In this document: positions 33,854 to 41,100 of the stretch, in pieces | Layout: every line of letters starts with the position of its first letter | Numbering within the stretch: the stretch's first letter is position 1 | Source: an uncultured Acidimicrobiales bacterium | GTDB lineage: Bacteria; Actinomycetota; Acidimicrobiia; Acidimicrobiales; Aldehydirespiratoraceae | Direction of reading: 5' to 3' | Assembly: GCA_958296055.1 (NCBI GenBank) | Contig: CATQHS010000001.1 | Location: forward strand, 289,917-353,916 | Length of the DNA stretch: 64,000 nucleotides | Made by a program: the position numbers and the translations under genes | The notes under the pieces: model-generated | The model's input: the letters and a program-made list of their open reading frames with translations, nothing else | The model's database searches: none | What the model was told of the DNA's origin: nothing

Positions 33854-34591
33854 TTATCTCCAGCGCTGGTAGGCGGGGTCCTCTAAGAAGAAGGCGCGGT
33901 GCATGCCGTCGAAGGCGAGCCACTGGAGGTCGATGCTGGTGGTCACCGCGTCGAGCACTGAGGCTTGGGTGGGCTCGTCGTTGGCGTAGCGGCCCACGAT
34001 CAGGGGGCCGACGTCTCCGTGGCCCTCCTCGATCTCCGACGCGTGCAGTTCCCAGAAGAGCAGGTCGGGCGCGCCGCGCTCGAAGCCGTAGTGCTCGACA
34101 AGGCCGTCGATGATGATGTCGTTGCGCCGAGCCGAGGCCCCCTCGATGAAAGCCGTGCCCGCGATGGCCCCCAGCCAGTCGCCCTTATAGGCCAGGTGGT
34201 AGCGCCAGTGGACGAAGGCCTTGCACTCCGGGATGGTGTCGGTGCCGTCGAGGTCTTCCTGGGTGAGCCCGAACGCCTGGGCGTGCTCGACGAAGATGTC
34301 GAGATGGCGGCCGGTGCCGGACTCGGCCCCCGCGCCCTCCTCGAGGATCACCTCCTCGAAGAGGTGATGGAAGATGTCGGGGTCCTCGGGGCACTTGGCG
34401 AAGATGGCGCAGTCGGCCTGCGGCGAGGGCCGGGGGCCGATCTGGTAGAAGTTCCGCAGGAACCCGGCGATGGCCGAGCGCGAGGCGGTCCCGTCCCGGA
34501 TGGCGTCCACCAGCGGATGGCCCAAGATGTGGCGGGACTCGACCAGATCATCGATCCGGGCCAAAAAATCCCGGGTGCTCTCAGCAGTCAT
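33854..34591 (-). CDS. Iron-containing redox enzyme, heme-oxygenase-like (PqqC/TenA/CADD superfamily)
   Basis: 245 residues, all-helical. The diiron ligand pattern of HDO-type oxidases is visible: E in HHLFEEVILEEGAG, H and E in LLFWELHASEIEEGHGD, plus HWRYHLAYKGDW, where CADD/PqqC proteins carry substrate or metal ligands. Members oxidise or cleave amino-acid-like or tyrosine-derived compounds, or fatty acids (UndA). No pqq genes are near, so PQQ synthesis is unlikely. ATG at 34591; the acyl-CoA dehydrogenase stop is 10 nt before it, so this gene is coupled as second gene. Confidence 0.8.
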   Translation of the reverse strand: MTAESTRDFLARIDDLVESRHILGHPLVDAIRDGTASRSAIAGFLRNFYQIGPRPSPQADCAIFAKCPEDPDIFHHLFEEVILEEGAGAESGTGRHLDIFVEHAQAFGLTQEDLDGTDTIPECKAFVHWRYHLAYKGDWLGAIAGTAFIEGASARRNDIIIDGLVEHYGFERGAPDLLFWELHASEIEEGHGDVGPLIVGRYANDEPTQASVLDAVTTSIDLQWLAFDGMHRAFFLEDPAYQRWR

Positions 34592-34601
34592 ACCCGCGAG
34601 G

Positions 34602-35765
34602 CTAACTGTCGCCGCGGCTGCGGCGCAGGAGGCCTTTGGCGATGACGGTTCGCTGGATCTCGTTGGTGCCCTCGCCGATGGCCATCAGCGGGGCGTCGCG
34701 GTAGAGCCGCTCAATCTCAAACTCAGTGGAATAGCCATAGCCGCCGTGGATGCGCATGGCCTCCAACGACGCCCGAATCGCCGCCTCCGACGCGAAGTAC
34801 TTGGCCATCCCCGCCTCCACATCGGCCCGCAAGCCTTTGTCGATGCGATCAGCGGCCCAACGGGTCAGCAACCGGGCCGCCTCCAGCTCGGTGGCCATGT
34901 CCGCCAGCTTCAACTGAATAGCCTGAAAATCGGCGATCGGCCGCCCGAACGCCTCCCGCTGCTGCGCGTAGGCCAACGACGCGTCCAACGCGGCCTGCGC
35001 GATCCCCACGCTGCGGGCCGCGATGTTCACCCGCCCCGCCTCCAGGCCGCTCATCACTTGCACGAACCCCCGGCCCTCCACCGCGCCCAACAAACAATCC
35101 GCGGGCACCCGCACGTCGTCGAGCACCACCTCACACGACTCCGGGCCCTTATAACCCAACTTGCCCAGATCCTTGGTCACCTCATAGCCGGGACGGCCCG
35201 CTTCCACCAACAACACGCTCATCCCTTTGTGGCGGGGTACCGCGTCCGGGTCGGTCTTGACCAGCACCGGCAGCGGATCGGCGAAGCGGGCGTTGGTGAT
35301 CCACGTCTTGGTCCCCCGCACTACATACTCATCGCCGTCGCGCCACGCCCGGGTGGAGATCCCCTGCAAATCGCTGCCCCCGCCCGGCTCGGTCAACGCG
35401 ATCCCCGTCCGCCGCCGCCCCGACGCCAAATCCGGCAGCCACCGCCGCTTCTGCTCCTCAGTGCCATGAGCGGCGATCATCCGACACGACAGCGAATGGC
35501 TGCCCAGAACGCCGGCCACGCCCATCCAGCCCCGAGAGATCTCCTCGAACACCAAACTCATCGACACCGTGTCCAAGTCCAAGCCCCCGTATTCGGCCGG
35601 GACGGTGATCCCGAACAAGCCCAGCCCGGCCATCTCAGCCACGATCTCCGACGGATAACGCCCCTCGCGCTCATACTCGCGGACCACCGGCTTGACGTGC
35701 TCGCCCACGAACCGGCGCAGCACCTCCTGGAACATCTCCTGCTCGTCGGTGAGCTCGAAGTCCAT
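34602..35765 (-). CDS. Acyl-CoA dehydrogenase
   Basis: 387 residues, full-length ACAD: FELTDEQEMFQEVLRRFV, GLFGITVPAEYGGL, IALTEPGGGSDLQGISTRA, TKTWITNARFADPL, and the C-terminal QLKLADMATELEAARLL and IHGGYGYSTEFEIERLYRDA with the flavin-contacting residues and GTNEIQR. FAD-dependent alpha,beta-desaturation of an acyl-CoA; the catalytic Glu of short/medium-chain enzymes would be in DAPLMAIGEGTNEIQ. First of a two-gene run with the HDO-like enzyme. Confidence 0.93.
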   Translation of the reverse strand: MDFELTDEQEMFQEVLRRFVGEHVKPVVREYEREGRYPSEIVAEMAGLGLFGITVPAEYGGLDLDTVSMSLVFEEISRGWMGVAGVLGSHSLSCRMIAAHGTEEQKRRWLPDLASGRRRTGIALTEPGGGSDLQGISTRAWRDGDEYVVRGTKTWITNARFADPLPVLVKTDPDAVPRHKGMSVLLVEAGRPGYEVTKDLGKLGYKGPESCEVVLDDVRVPADCLLGAVEGRGFVQVMSGLEAGRVNIAARSVGIAQAALDASLAYAQQREAFGRPIADFQAIQLKLADMATELEAARLLTRWAADRIDKGLRADVEAGMAKYFASEAAIRASLEAMRIHGGYGYSTEFEIERLYRDAPLMAIGEGTNEIQRTVIAKGLLRRSRGDS

Positions 35766-35844
35766 CGTCCCCCAGTCGAAAACGGGCCCGGGCGCCCCGG
35801 AGCCTACTCAGCCCCCGAGGGCGCCGAAGCCCGGCCCGCGCCGG

Positions 35845-37134
35845 TCAGGCCGCCACCAAGTCGATGCCCGCGGAGGCGGTGACGGTCAGCGTCGCCATCG
35901 TCCCGGCGGTCAGGCCGTCGGGCACCCGCACCGCGCCGTCGATCTCGGGGGCCTCCCGGTGGGTCCGGCCCGTCCCGGGCTCGTCCACCAGCACCTCCAC
36001 CCGCCGCCCCACCAGCCGGTCCCGGCGGCGGGCGGTGATCGGGTCCTGAAGCTCGCGCAGCTCGGCCAGCCGGTCGTCCCGCAGCCCGGCATCGACCGCG
36101 CCGTCCAGGCCGGCCGCGTGGGTGCCGGCCTCTTCGGAGTAGGCGAAGAACCCACACCAGTCGAGCTGGGCTTCTTCCAAGAACCTCAGCAGCTCGTCGT
36201 GGTCGGCCTCGGTCTCGCCGGGGTAGCCGACGATGAAGCTGGACCTAAAGGCGGCGTCGGGTTCGAGGCGGCGGATGGCGGCGATCCGCTCCCGGAACCG
36301 CTCCCCGCTCCCCCAGCGCCGCATCCGGCGCAGCAGCGGGGCCGAAGCGTGCTGCAGCGACAGGTCGAAGTACGCCACCCCGGTGGCGACGACAGCGTCG
36401 ATCAGCTCGCCGGTGAGGTCCGACGGGTACAGGTACAGCAGCCGGACCCGGTCCACCAGTTCGTCCACCGCCTTCACCAGCGGCACGATCCGCCGTCGCC
36501 CCCGGCCCTGGTCCCGGCCGTAGGAGGCCAGGTCTTGGGCCACCAGCACCGCCTCTTTGACCCCGAGGGCGGCCACCTCTTCGAGGATCAGCTCTTGGGG
36601 GCGGCTGCGCTGGGGGCCCCGGAAGCTGGGGATGGCGCAGAACCCGCAGGCCCGGTCGCAGCCCTCGGCGATCTTCACGTAAGCCCAGGGCCGGGGAGAG
36701 GGGGGCCGGGGCAGGTTGAGCAGGTCCATCTCCGGGGCGGGCCGCCTCGACCCCAGCTCCACCGGCACCGGGGCCACCGCAACCGGGGGCGGGTCGATGA
36801 GCGGCGGTGGGTCGATGAGCGGGGCCCCGAAGCCGGCCACCCGGTCGGCCTCGGGCAGGGCTCGGGCCAGTTCGTCGCCGTAGCGCTCGGCCAGGCAGCC
36901 GGTTACCACCAGCCGGGCCGAGGCGCGCTTGGCCTCGGCCAGCGCCAAGATGGCGTCGATCGACTCCTGGCGGGCCTCCTCGATGAAGGCGCAGGTGTTG
37001 ACCACCACCACGTCGGCCGAGGCCGCGCCGTCGGCCCGCTCTAGGCCGCCGGCGGCAAGCGTGCCCTCGAGCTTGTCCGAGTCGACCTGGTTCTTAGGAC
37101 AGCCCAGCGTCTCGATGTGATAGCTCTGAGTCAC
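35845..37134 (-). CDS. rimO: Ribosomal protein S12 methylthiotransferase
   Basis: 429 residues from the GTG overlapping the VOC stop (GTGA). N-terminal UPF0004 domain with Cys in TLGCPKNQVDSD, VVNTCAFIEEARQES and VTGCLAERY; radical-SAM CxxxCxxC in EGCDRACGFCAIPSFRG; the HxxH-like part LSLQHASAPLLRRMRR, IVGYPGETEADHDEL, and a C-terminal TRAM domain. RimO adds a methylthio group to an Asp of S12 using SAM and two [4Fe-4S] clusters. The insert PLIDPPPLIDPPP before the radical domain is a short tandem duplication. In Actinobacteria it normally sits with ftsK and pgsA; pgsA is 28 kb away here. Confidence 0.95.
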   Translation of the reverse strand: MTQSYHIETLGCPKNQVDSDKLEGTLAAGGLERADGAASADVVVVNTCAFIEEARQESIDAILALAEAKRASARLVVTGCLAERYGDELARALPEADRVAGFGAPLIDPPPLIDPPPVAVAPVPVELGSRRPAPEMDLLNLPRPPSPRPWAYVKIAEGCDRACGFCAIPSFRGPQRSRPQELILEEVAALGVKEAVLVAQDLASYGRDQGRGRRRIVPLVKAVDELVDRVRLLYLYPSDLTGELIDAVVATGVAYFDLSLQHASAPLLRRMRRWGSGERFRERIAAIRRLEPDAAFRSSFIVGYPGETEADHDELLRFLEEAQLDWCGFFAYSEEAGTHAAGLDGAVDAGLRDDRLAELRELQDPITARRRDRLVGRRVEVLVDEPGTGRTHREAPEIDGAVRVPDGLTAGTMATLTVTASAGIDLVAA

Positions 37135-37889
37135 CCGGTGGGGGTGATGATCTCGTAGACCACCTCGTCGGGGCCCTCGACGTAGATCCAGCGCAGGCCG
37201 GGTACCTCGGCCCGGCCGATGGCGGCGACGCCCCGGCGGGCCAAAACCGCCTCGGCCGCGTCCAAGTCGTCGACGCAGAACCCGATCATGGGGTAGCCGC
37301 CGAACTCCGACCCGGGCAGGCCGTCGACCATGAGCTCGAAGGTCCGCCCCGAGGGCATCTGATACAGGGTCAGCGGCAGGTCCGGGTCGGTGTCGATCCG
37401 GTCGAAGCCGAGCTTGTCGAACCGGGCGGTCTCGGCGGCCAGGTCGTCGACGGTCACCCCGGTCCACAGGATCGACCGGATGCCGAGTTCGCCGCCGCCG
37501 GCGTCGAGGTCGCCGCGGCGGGGCGGGCACTTGACGATCTCATGAGTGGTGCCCCGCCCGTCGGAGAAGAAGGCCCAGGCGAACCCGCCGGTGTCCACGG
37601 TTTCGCCGTCGAAGACCAGCCCCCGGCGCTCCAGCTCGGCCCGGGCGGCGTGGACGTCGTCCACCTCGAAGCCGAGCACCGGCCTCCCGAACAGCTCGGC
37701 GCCGGGTGCCTCGGTGCTCATGATCTCGAACTGCTGGCCCGACGGGAGCTGGAAGATCTCGATCCCCATCTCGGGGAGCTCGATGGCCAGAGCCAGGTCC
37801 AGGCGCCCGCGGAACCACTCAGAGGCCGACGAGAGGTCGCTCGCGGCCACCCCTACCCAGCCGATGTCGGTGGGAACTGCTTCACTCAT
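37131..37889 (-). CDS. Two-domain VOC (glyoxalase/bleomycin resistance) family protein
   Basis: 252 residues: two VOC modules, WVGVAASDLSSASEWFRG ... IEIFQLPSGQQFEIMS and ILWTGVTVDDLAAETARF ... LTLYQMPSGRTFELMV, each ending with a Glu-containing strand. VOC proteins bind a metal to act on lactoylglutathione, catechols or antibiotics; the metal ligands are not clear. ATG at 37889. Its stop overlaps the rimO start. Confidence 0.85.
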   Translation of the reverse strand: MSEAVPTDIGWVGVAASDLSSASEWFRGRLDLALAIELPEMGIEIFQLPSGQQFEIMSTEAPGAELFGRPVLGFEVDDVHAARAELERRGLVFDGETVDTGGFAWAFFSDGRGTTHEIVKCPPRRGDLDAGGGELGIRSILWTGVTVDDLAAETARFDKLGFDRIDTDPDLPLTLYQMPSGRTFELMVDGLPGSEFGGYPMIGFCVDDLDAAEAVLARRGVAAIGRAEVPGLRWIYVEGPDEVVYEIITPTG

Positions 37890-37976
37890 GGCCGCCAATC
37901 CTACGGGCCGAGCCGGCAACGCCGCCGACCGCAGCGGCGCCGGCCGGCGGTCGGGCCGGGGGGCGGCCCGGGCTGG

Positions 37977-39869
37977 TCAGCCCAGGTTCTCGCGGGCGGT
38001 GGTGGCGTAGGCGTCGAACCGGTCGGTGCGCAGCCCCGGAGCGAAGGCCGGGTCCTGTTTCACGTAGGTGTTGAACATGGCCACCGCGTAGTGGTTGCGG
38101 ATCTGATGGGGCAGGTACTGCTGGTTGCCCTCGGCGTCGGTCGCCCATCCCAGCAGCTCGAACTCCTCGCCCCTAAAGGAGGGGTCGTCCCGCTCGGCCC
38201 CCTTGGGGAAGCGCACCGACCGCATGGTCGTTCCCACGGTGAGGCTGTAGGGGATGTCGACCCCGACGTTGTCGGTGAACAGGTCGTGGTTGAGGTCGGT
38301 CACCATCACGTTGATCTTGGGCCCGGTGGCCCGGGCGTAGCTGGAGGCGACGATGGGCAGCGGGTTGTCGGCGGTGGGGACCGCCTGCTCGGCCGGCAGC
38401 GGGAACATCTCGTCGAGGTCGCCGCCGCTGCCGGTCCAGGCGTCCATCCAGACGGTGCGGAACACGAAGTTCAAGAAGTCGTCCTCGGCCCCGGACAAGA
38501 AGGCGATGGGCTTGGCCACCCCGTCGGGGCGGTCTGGGTTTCCGGAGGCGTCGGGGAAGCCGGCGCCGGACTCCCAGGTGGAGGGTAGGCCGTTGTTGAG
38601 GCCGACCACGGCCCGCACCGCTTCGATCTGGACGCTGGCCACCTGCGAGGTGATCGAGCCCAGCGAGTGGCCCATCACCCCGACCCGGCTGGTGTCGATG
38701 GCCCCCTCGAAGGCGCCGCACCGCGGGGCCCGGTCGCCGCCGGCGCCGGCGCCGAGCCGGGCCGCGCAGTCGGCGGCCGGGGCGTTCAGGGCGCCGAGGT
38801 AGTCGAGGACGGCGGCGATGTCGTCCACTCGCTGCTGGAACAGCTCCCCCATCATGACCGCCACCGCGGCCGCGCCGCCGTCGATGGCGGTTAGGGAACT
38901 CGGGTCGAGCCCGCCCGGGCCGAAGGGCGGCGGCACGCCCCAGCCCAGATCGAAGAAGTTGCGGAACACGGGCTGGTCGGCGCCGAACCGGGCTTCGGCC
39001 GAGGCCGCGGCCGATGGGCCGCCCAGGCCGGCCGCGTAGGCCGAGTCCGGGTCGTGGAACACCAGCGGGCTGGACGAGTCGGACACGTAGCTGGGCGACA
39101 CCACCACATAGCCGTGGCTGGCCAGGTGCTCGGCCGCCGCGGTCCACTGCCGCCCGGTCCCGCCGAGGCCGTGGGACAAGACGACCACCGGGAACGGGCC
39201 CTCGGCCACCGCCGCGTTCAGGAAGCTGCGGCGGTCCTCGGCCTCCACTTCCTCCACTTCGAGCCGGGGCGATCCGGGCAGGCCGAAACCCGCGAGCTGG
39301 GCCGCGAAGCCGGCGTCGTACAGGGCCCGGTCGCCGTGGAAGTAGTCGAGGTTGGTGGCCCGAACCGCGCCCGGTTCGGCCGCTTCGGCCACCCGGGCGG
39401 GCTGGACGGAGACGGAGACGGCGGCGCCGGGCGCGGCCTCGACGGGGTAATGGATCTCGATGGGCACGATCTGGGGGTCGCCGGCGGCGCGCACCTCCCC
39501 GATCACCGCCTGCACGCCGGGGCTCTTGTACCGGGCGCCCCACGGGTCGAAGGGTCGGCTCGGGTCGCGCACGAAGGCGGAGGCGGCGCCGACTGCGTAG
39601 GGCCCGGGCAGGGTCGGCGCCGCTCCCATCTCGGCGACCGGGATCTCGTCTCCGGGAGAGGCTGGTTCGGCCACGGCATCGCCGGTGGTGGGCGCAGGGT
39701 TCGAGTCGGACGCGGCGTCGCCGGTGGTCGGCGCCGGGTCCGGATCGGCCACGGTGCCGCCGGTGGTCGGCGCCGGGTCTGGATCGGACGCGCCGCCGCT
39801 ACAGGCCACGGCGACGAGGCAGAGAGCGAACAGCGCGGTCAGGCCGCGAAGAAACGAAGGGGGCTTCAC
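37977..39869 (-). CDS. Secreted lipoprotein alpha/beta hydrolase (platelet-activating-factor acetylhydrolase-like)
   Basis: 630 residues. Lipobox LVAVAC (Cys23), then a spacer with three repeats of DPAPTTGG/D-type units (x-PDPAPTTGD). The catalytic domain has VVVLSHGLGGTGRQW, a long insertion, VGVMGHSLGS as nucleophile elbow, and a likely catalytic His in VTDLNHDLFTDN. It resembles bacterial dienelactone hydrolase/PAF-AH-like lipases acting outside the membrane. The start ATG at 39867-39869 is preceded by GGAGATCCGCC. Gene-dense neighbours: the antiporter behind and VOC ahead. Confidence 0.85.
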   Translation of the reverse strand: MKPPSFLRGLTALFALCLVAVACSGGASDPDPAPTTGGTVADPDPAPTTGDAASDSNPAPTTGDAVAEPASPGDEIPVAEMGAAPTLPGPYAVGAASAFVRDPSRPFDPWGARYKSPGVQAVIGEVRAAGDPQIVPIEIHYPVEAAPGAAVSVSVQPARVAEAAEPGAVRATNLDYFHGDRALYDAGFAAQLAGFGLPGSPRLEVEEVEAEDRRSFLNAAVAEGPFPVVVLSHGLGGTGRQWTAAAEHLASHGYVVVSPSYVSDSSSPLVFHDPDSAYAAGLGGPSAAASAEARFGADQPVFRNFFDLGWGVPPPFGPGGLDPSSLTAIDGGAAAVAVMMGELFQQRVDDIAAVLDYLGALNAPAADCAARLGAGAGGDRAPRCGAFEGAIDTSRVGVMGHSLGSITSQVASVQIEAVRAVVGLNNGLPSTWESGAGFPDASGNPDRPDGVAKPIAFLSGAEDDFLNFVFRTVWMDAWTGSGGDLDEMFPLPAEQAVPTADNPLPIVASSYARATGPKINVMVTDLNHDLFTDNVGVDIPYSLTVGTTMRSVRFPKGAERDDPSFRGEEFELLGWATDAEGNQQYLPHQIRNHYAVAMFNTYVKQDPAFAPGLRTDRFDAYATTARENLG

Positions 39870-39968
39870 GGCGGATCTCCTCAGGGGTGGGGTGAGATAG
39901 GCGGCGCAAGCAGGCGCCCATGGTTCGAGGATAAGCCCGGCCCGCCGCGACGCGACCGCGTCCCGCCC

Positions 39969-40961
39969 TCAGCCGCTGGCCAGCGCTCCCATCCCGGCGG
40001 CCGCGACCTCCTCGCCGCTGCCCAGCACGATCACGCTCATCAGCCACAGCGACACCAGCAAGGCCCCCTTGCGGCGGGTCACGCGGCCGCCGGCCATGGC
40101 CAGCCAGCTCACTCCGCATATGGCCACCATCAGGGCCGAGCCCAACGTGACCAGCACCGGGTCCATCACCGGCCCGGGCCCGACCATCCCGATGACCGCC
40201 CCCACGGCCAGGGCGTTGAAGATGTTGCTGCCCAGCAGGTTGCCCACCAGCAGCTCGGTCTCGCCCTGGCGGGCCGCCACCAAAGCGGTGACGATCTCGG
40301 GGGCGGAGGTGCCCACCGCCACCAGCGTGTAGCCCACGAACCCGCCGGACAGGCCCAGCTCGTCGGCCAGCCGCTCGGCCCCCTCCACTATCACGAAGGC
40401 CGAGCCGGCCACCAGCCCCAGCGAGACCACGGTGCGAACCACCTCGGCCACCGGTCGCACCGCCCGCCCGGCGGCCGGGCCGTCCTCGATCAGCTCGTCG
40501 AGGGCGCCGGGCGGGTCGGTCCGGGACCCGATGATTATCACCGCCAGCGCCACCACCAGCAGCAGGCCCAGGGCGACGGCCTCAAAACGGTTCAGTCCGT
40601 TCTGGACGAGCAGGGCGAAGACGGCCACGGCCGCCACCGACAACGGCGCCTCCCGGCGCAGCACGGCCCGCTTCACCGGGACGGCGGCCGCCAGCGCGGC
40701 CACCCCCAGCACCAGCGAGATATTGGCGACGTTGGAGCCGATCACGTTGCCCGCGCCGATGTCGAGGCGGTCGTCGGCGGCCGCGAAGCCCGACACCAGC
40801 ATCTCGGGGGCGCTGGTCCCGAATCCGACGATCACCGCCCCCACCACGATGGGGGCCACCCGCATGATCACCGCCAGCCGGGCCGCGCCCCGCACGAACT
40901 GCTCGGAGGCCAGCCCCAGCACCACCAGCCCGCCGACGGAATAGGCCAGACCGGTCAGCAC
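39969..40961 (-). CDS. Calcium/sodium:cation antiporter (CaCA family, YrbG-like)
   Basis: 330 residues from the GTG at 40961. Two inverted halves each with the alpha-repeat: VGFGTSAPEMLVSGFAA with GNVIGSNVANISLVLG, and LVAVGTSAPEIVTALVA with GNLLGSNIFNALAVG. These are the G-T-S-x-PE and GSN motifs that bind Ca2+/Na+. About 10 membrane segments. Frames upstream of 40961 are only 36-bp repeat and are not taken as coding for this protein. Confidence 0.93.
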   Translation of the reverse strand: MLTGLAYSVGGLVVLGLASEQFVRGAARLAVIMRVAPIVVGAVIVGFGTSAPEMLVSGFAAADDRLDIGAGNVIGSNVANISLVLGVAALAAAVPVKRAVLRREAPLSVAAVAVFALLVQNGLNRFEAVALGLLLVVALAVIIIGSRTDPPGALDELIEDGPAAGRAVRPVAEVVRTVVSLGLVAGSAFVIVEGAERLADELGLSGGFVGYTLVAVGTSAPEIVTALVAARQGETELLVGNLLGSNIFNALAVGAVIGMVGPGPVMDPVLVTLGSALMVAICGVSWLAMAGGRVTRRKGALLVSLWLMSVIVLGSGEEVAAAGMGALASG

Positions 40962-41080
40962 GGCGCGGTCATCGGTCGCGCCGGTCGGCCAGTTCGCCAC
41001 CCGGTCATCGGTCGCGCCGGTCGGCCAGTTCGCCACCCGGTCATCGGTCGCGCCGGTCGGCCAGTTCGCCACCCGGTCAT
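40955..41080 (-). other. Bridging mini-ORF ftsK-antiporter, built from 36-bp repeats
   Basis: A 41-codon frame starts at the ATG overlapping the ftsK stop (ATGA) and runs three rounds of MTGWRTGRPARP plus MTAPC, ending at a TGA 7 nt inside the antiporter gene. The repeat unit (36 bp) is a multiple of three so the frame never closes. The peptide is not proven to be made. Confidence 0.5.
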
Positions 41081-41100
41081 CGGTCGCGCCGGTCGGCCAG
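40967..41100. repeat. 36-bp direct repeat, 3.7 copies, between ftsK and the antiporter
   Basis: Exact units at 40967-41002, 41003-41038 and 41039-41074, followed by 26 bases of a fourth (41075-41100) that is the real 3' end of ftsK. Each copy contains the final codons and the stop (CGATGA) of ftsK on the minus strand, so the unit arose by duplicating the ftsK end. Confidence 0.95.

Noticed and set aside
40967-41100. 36-bp repeats as a CRISPR array
   Set aside because: The units abut directly without spacers and contain the ftsK stop; they are a junction duplication.
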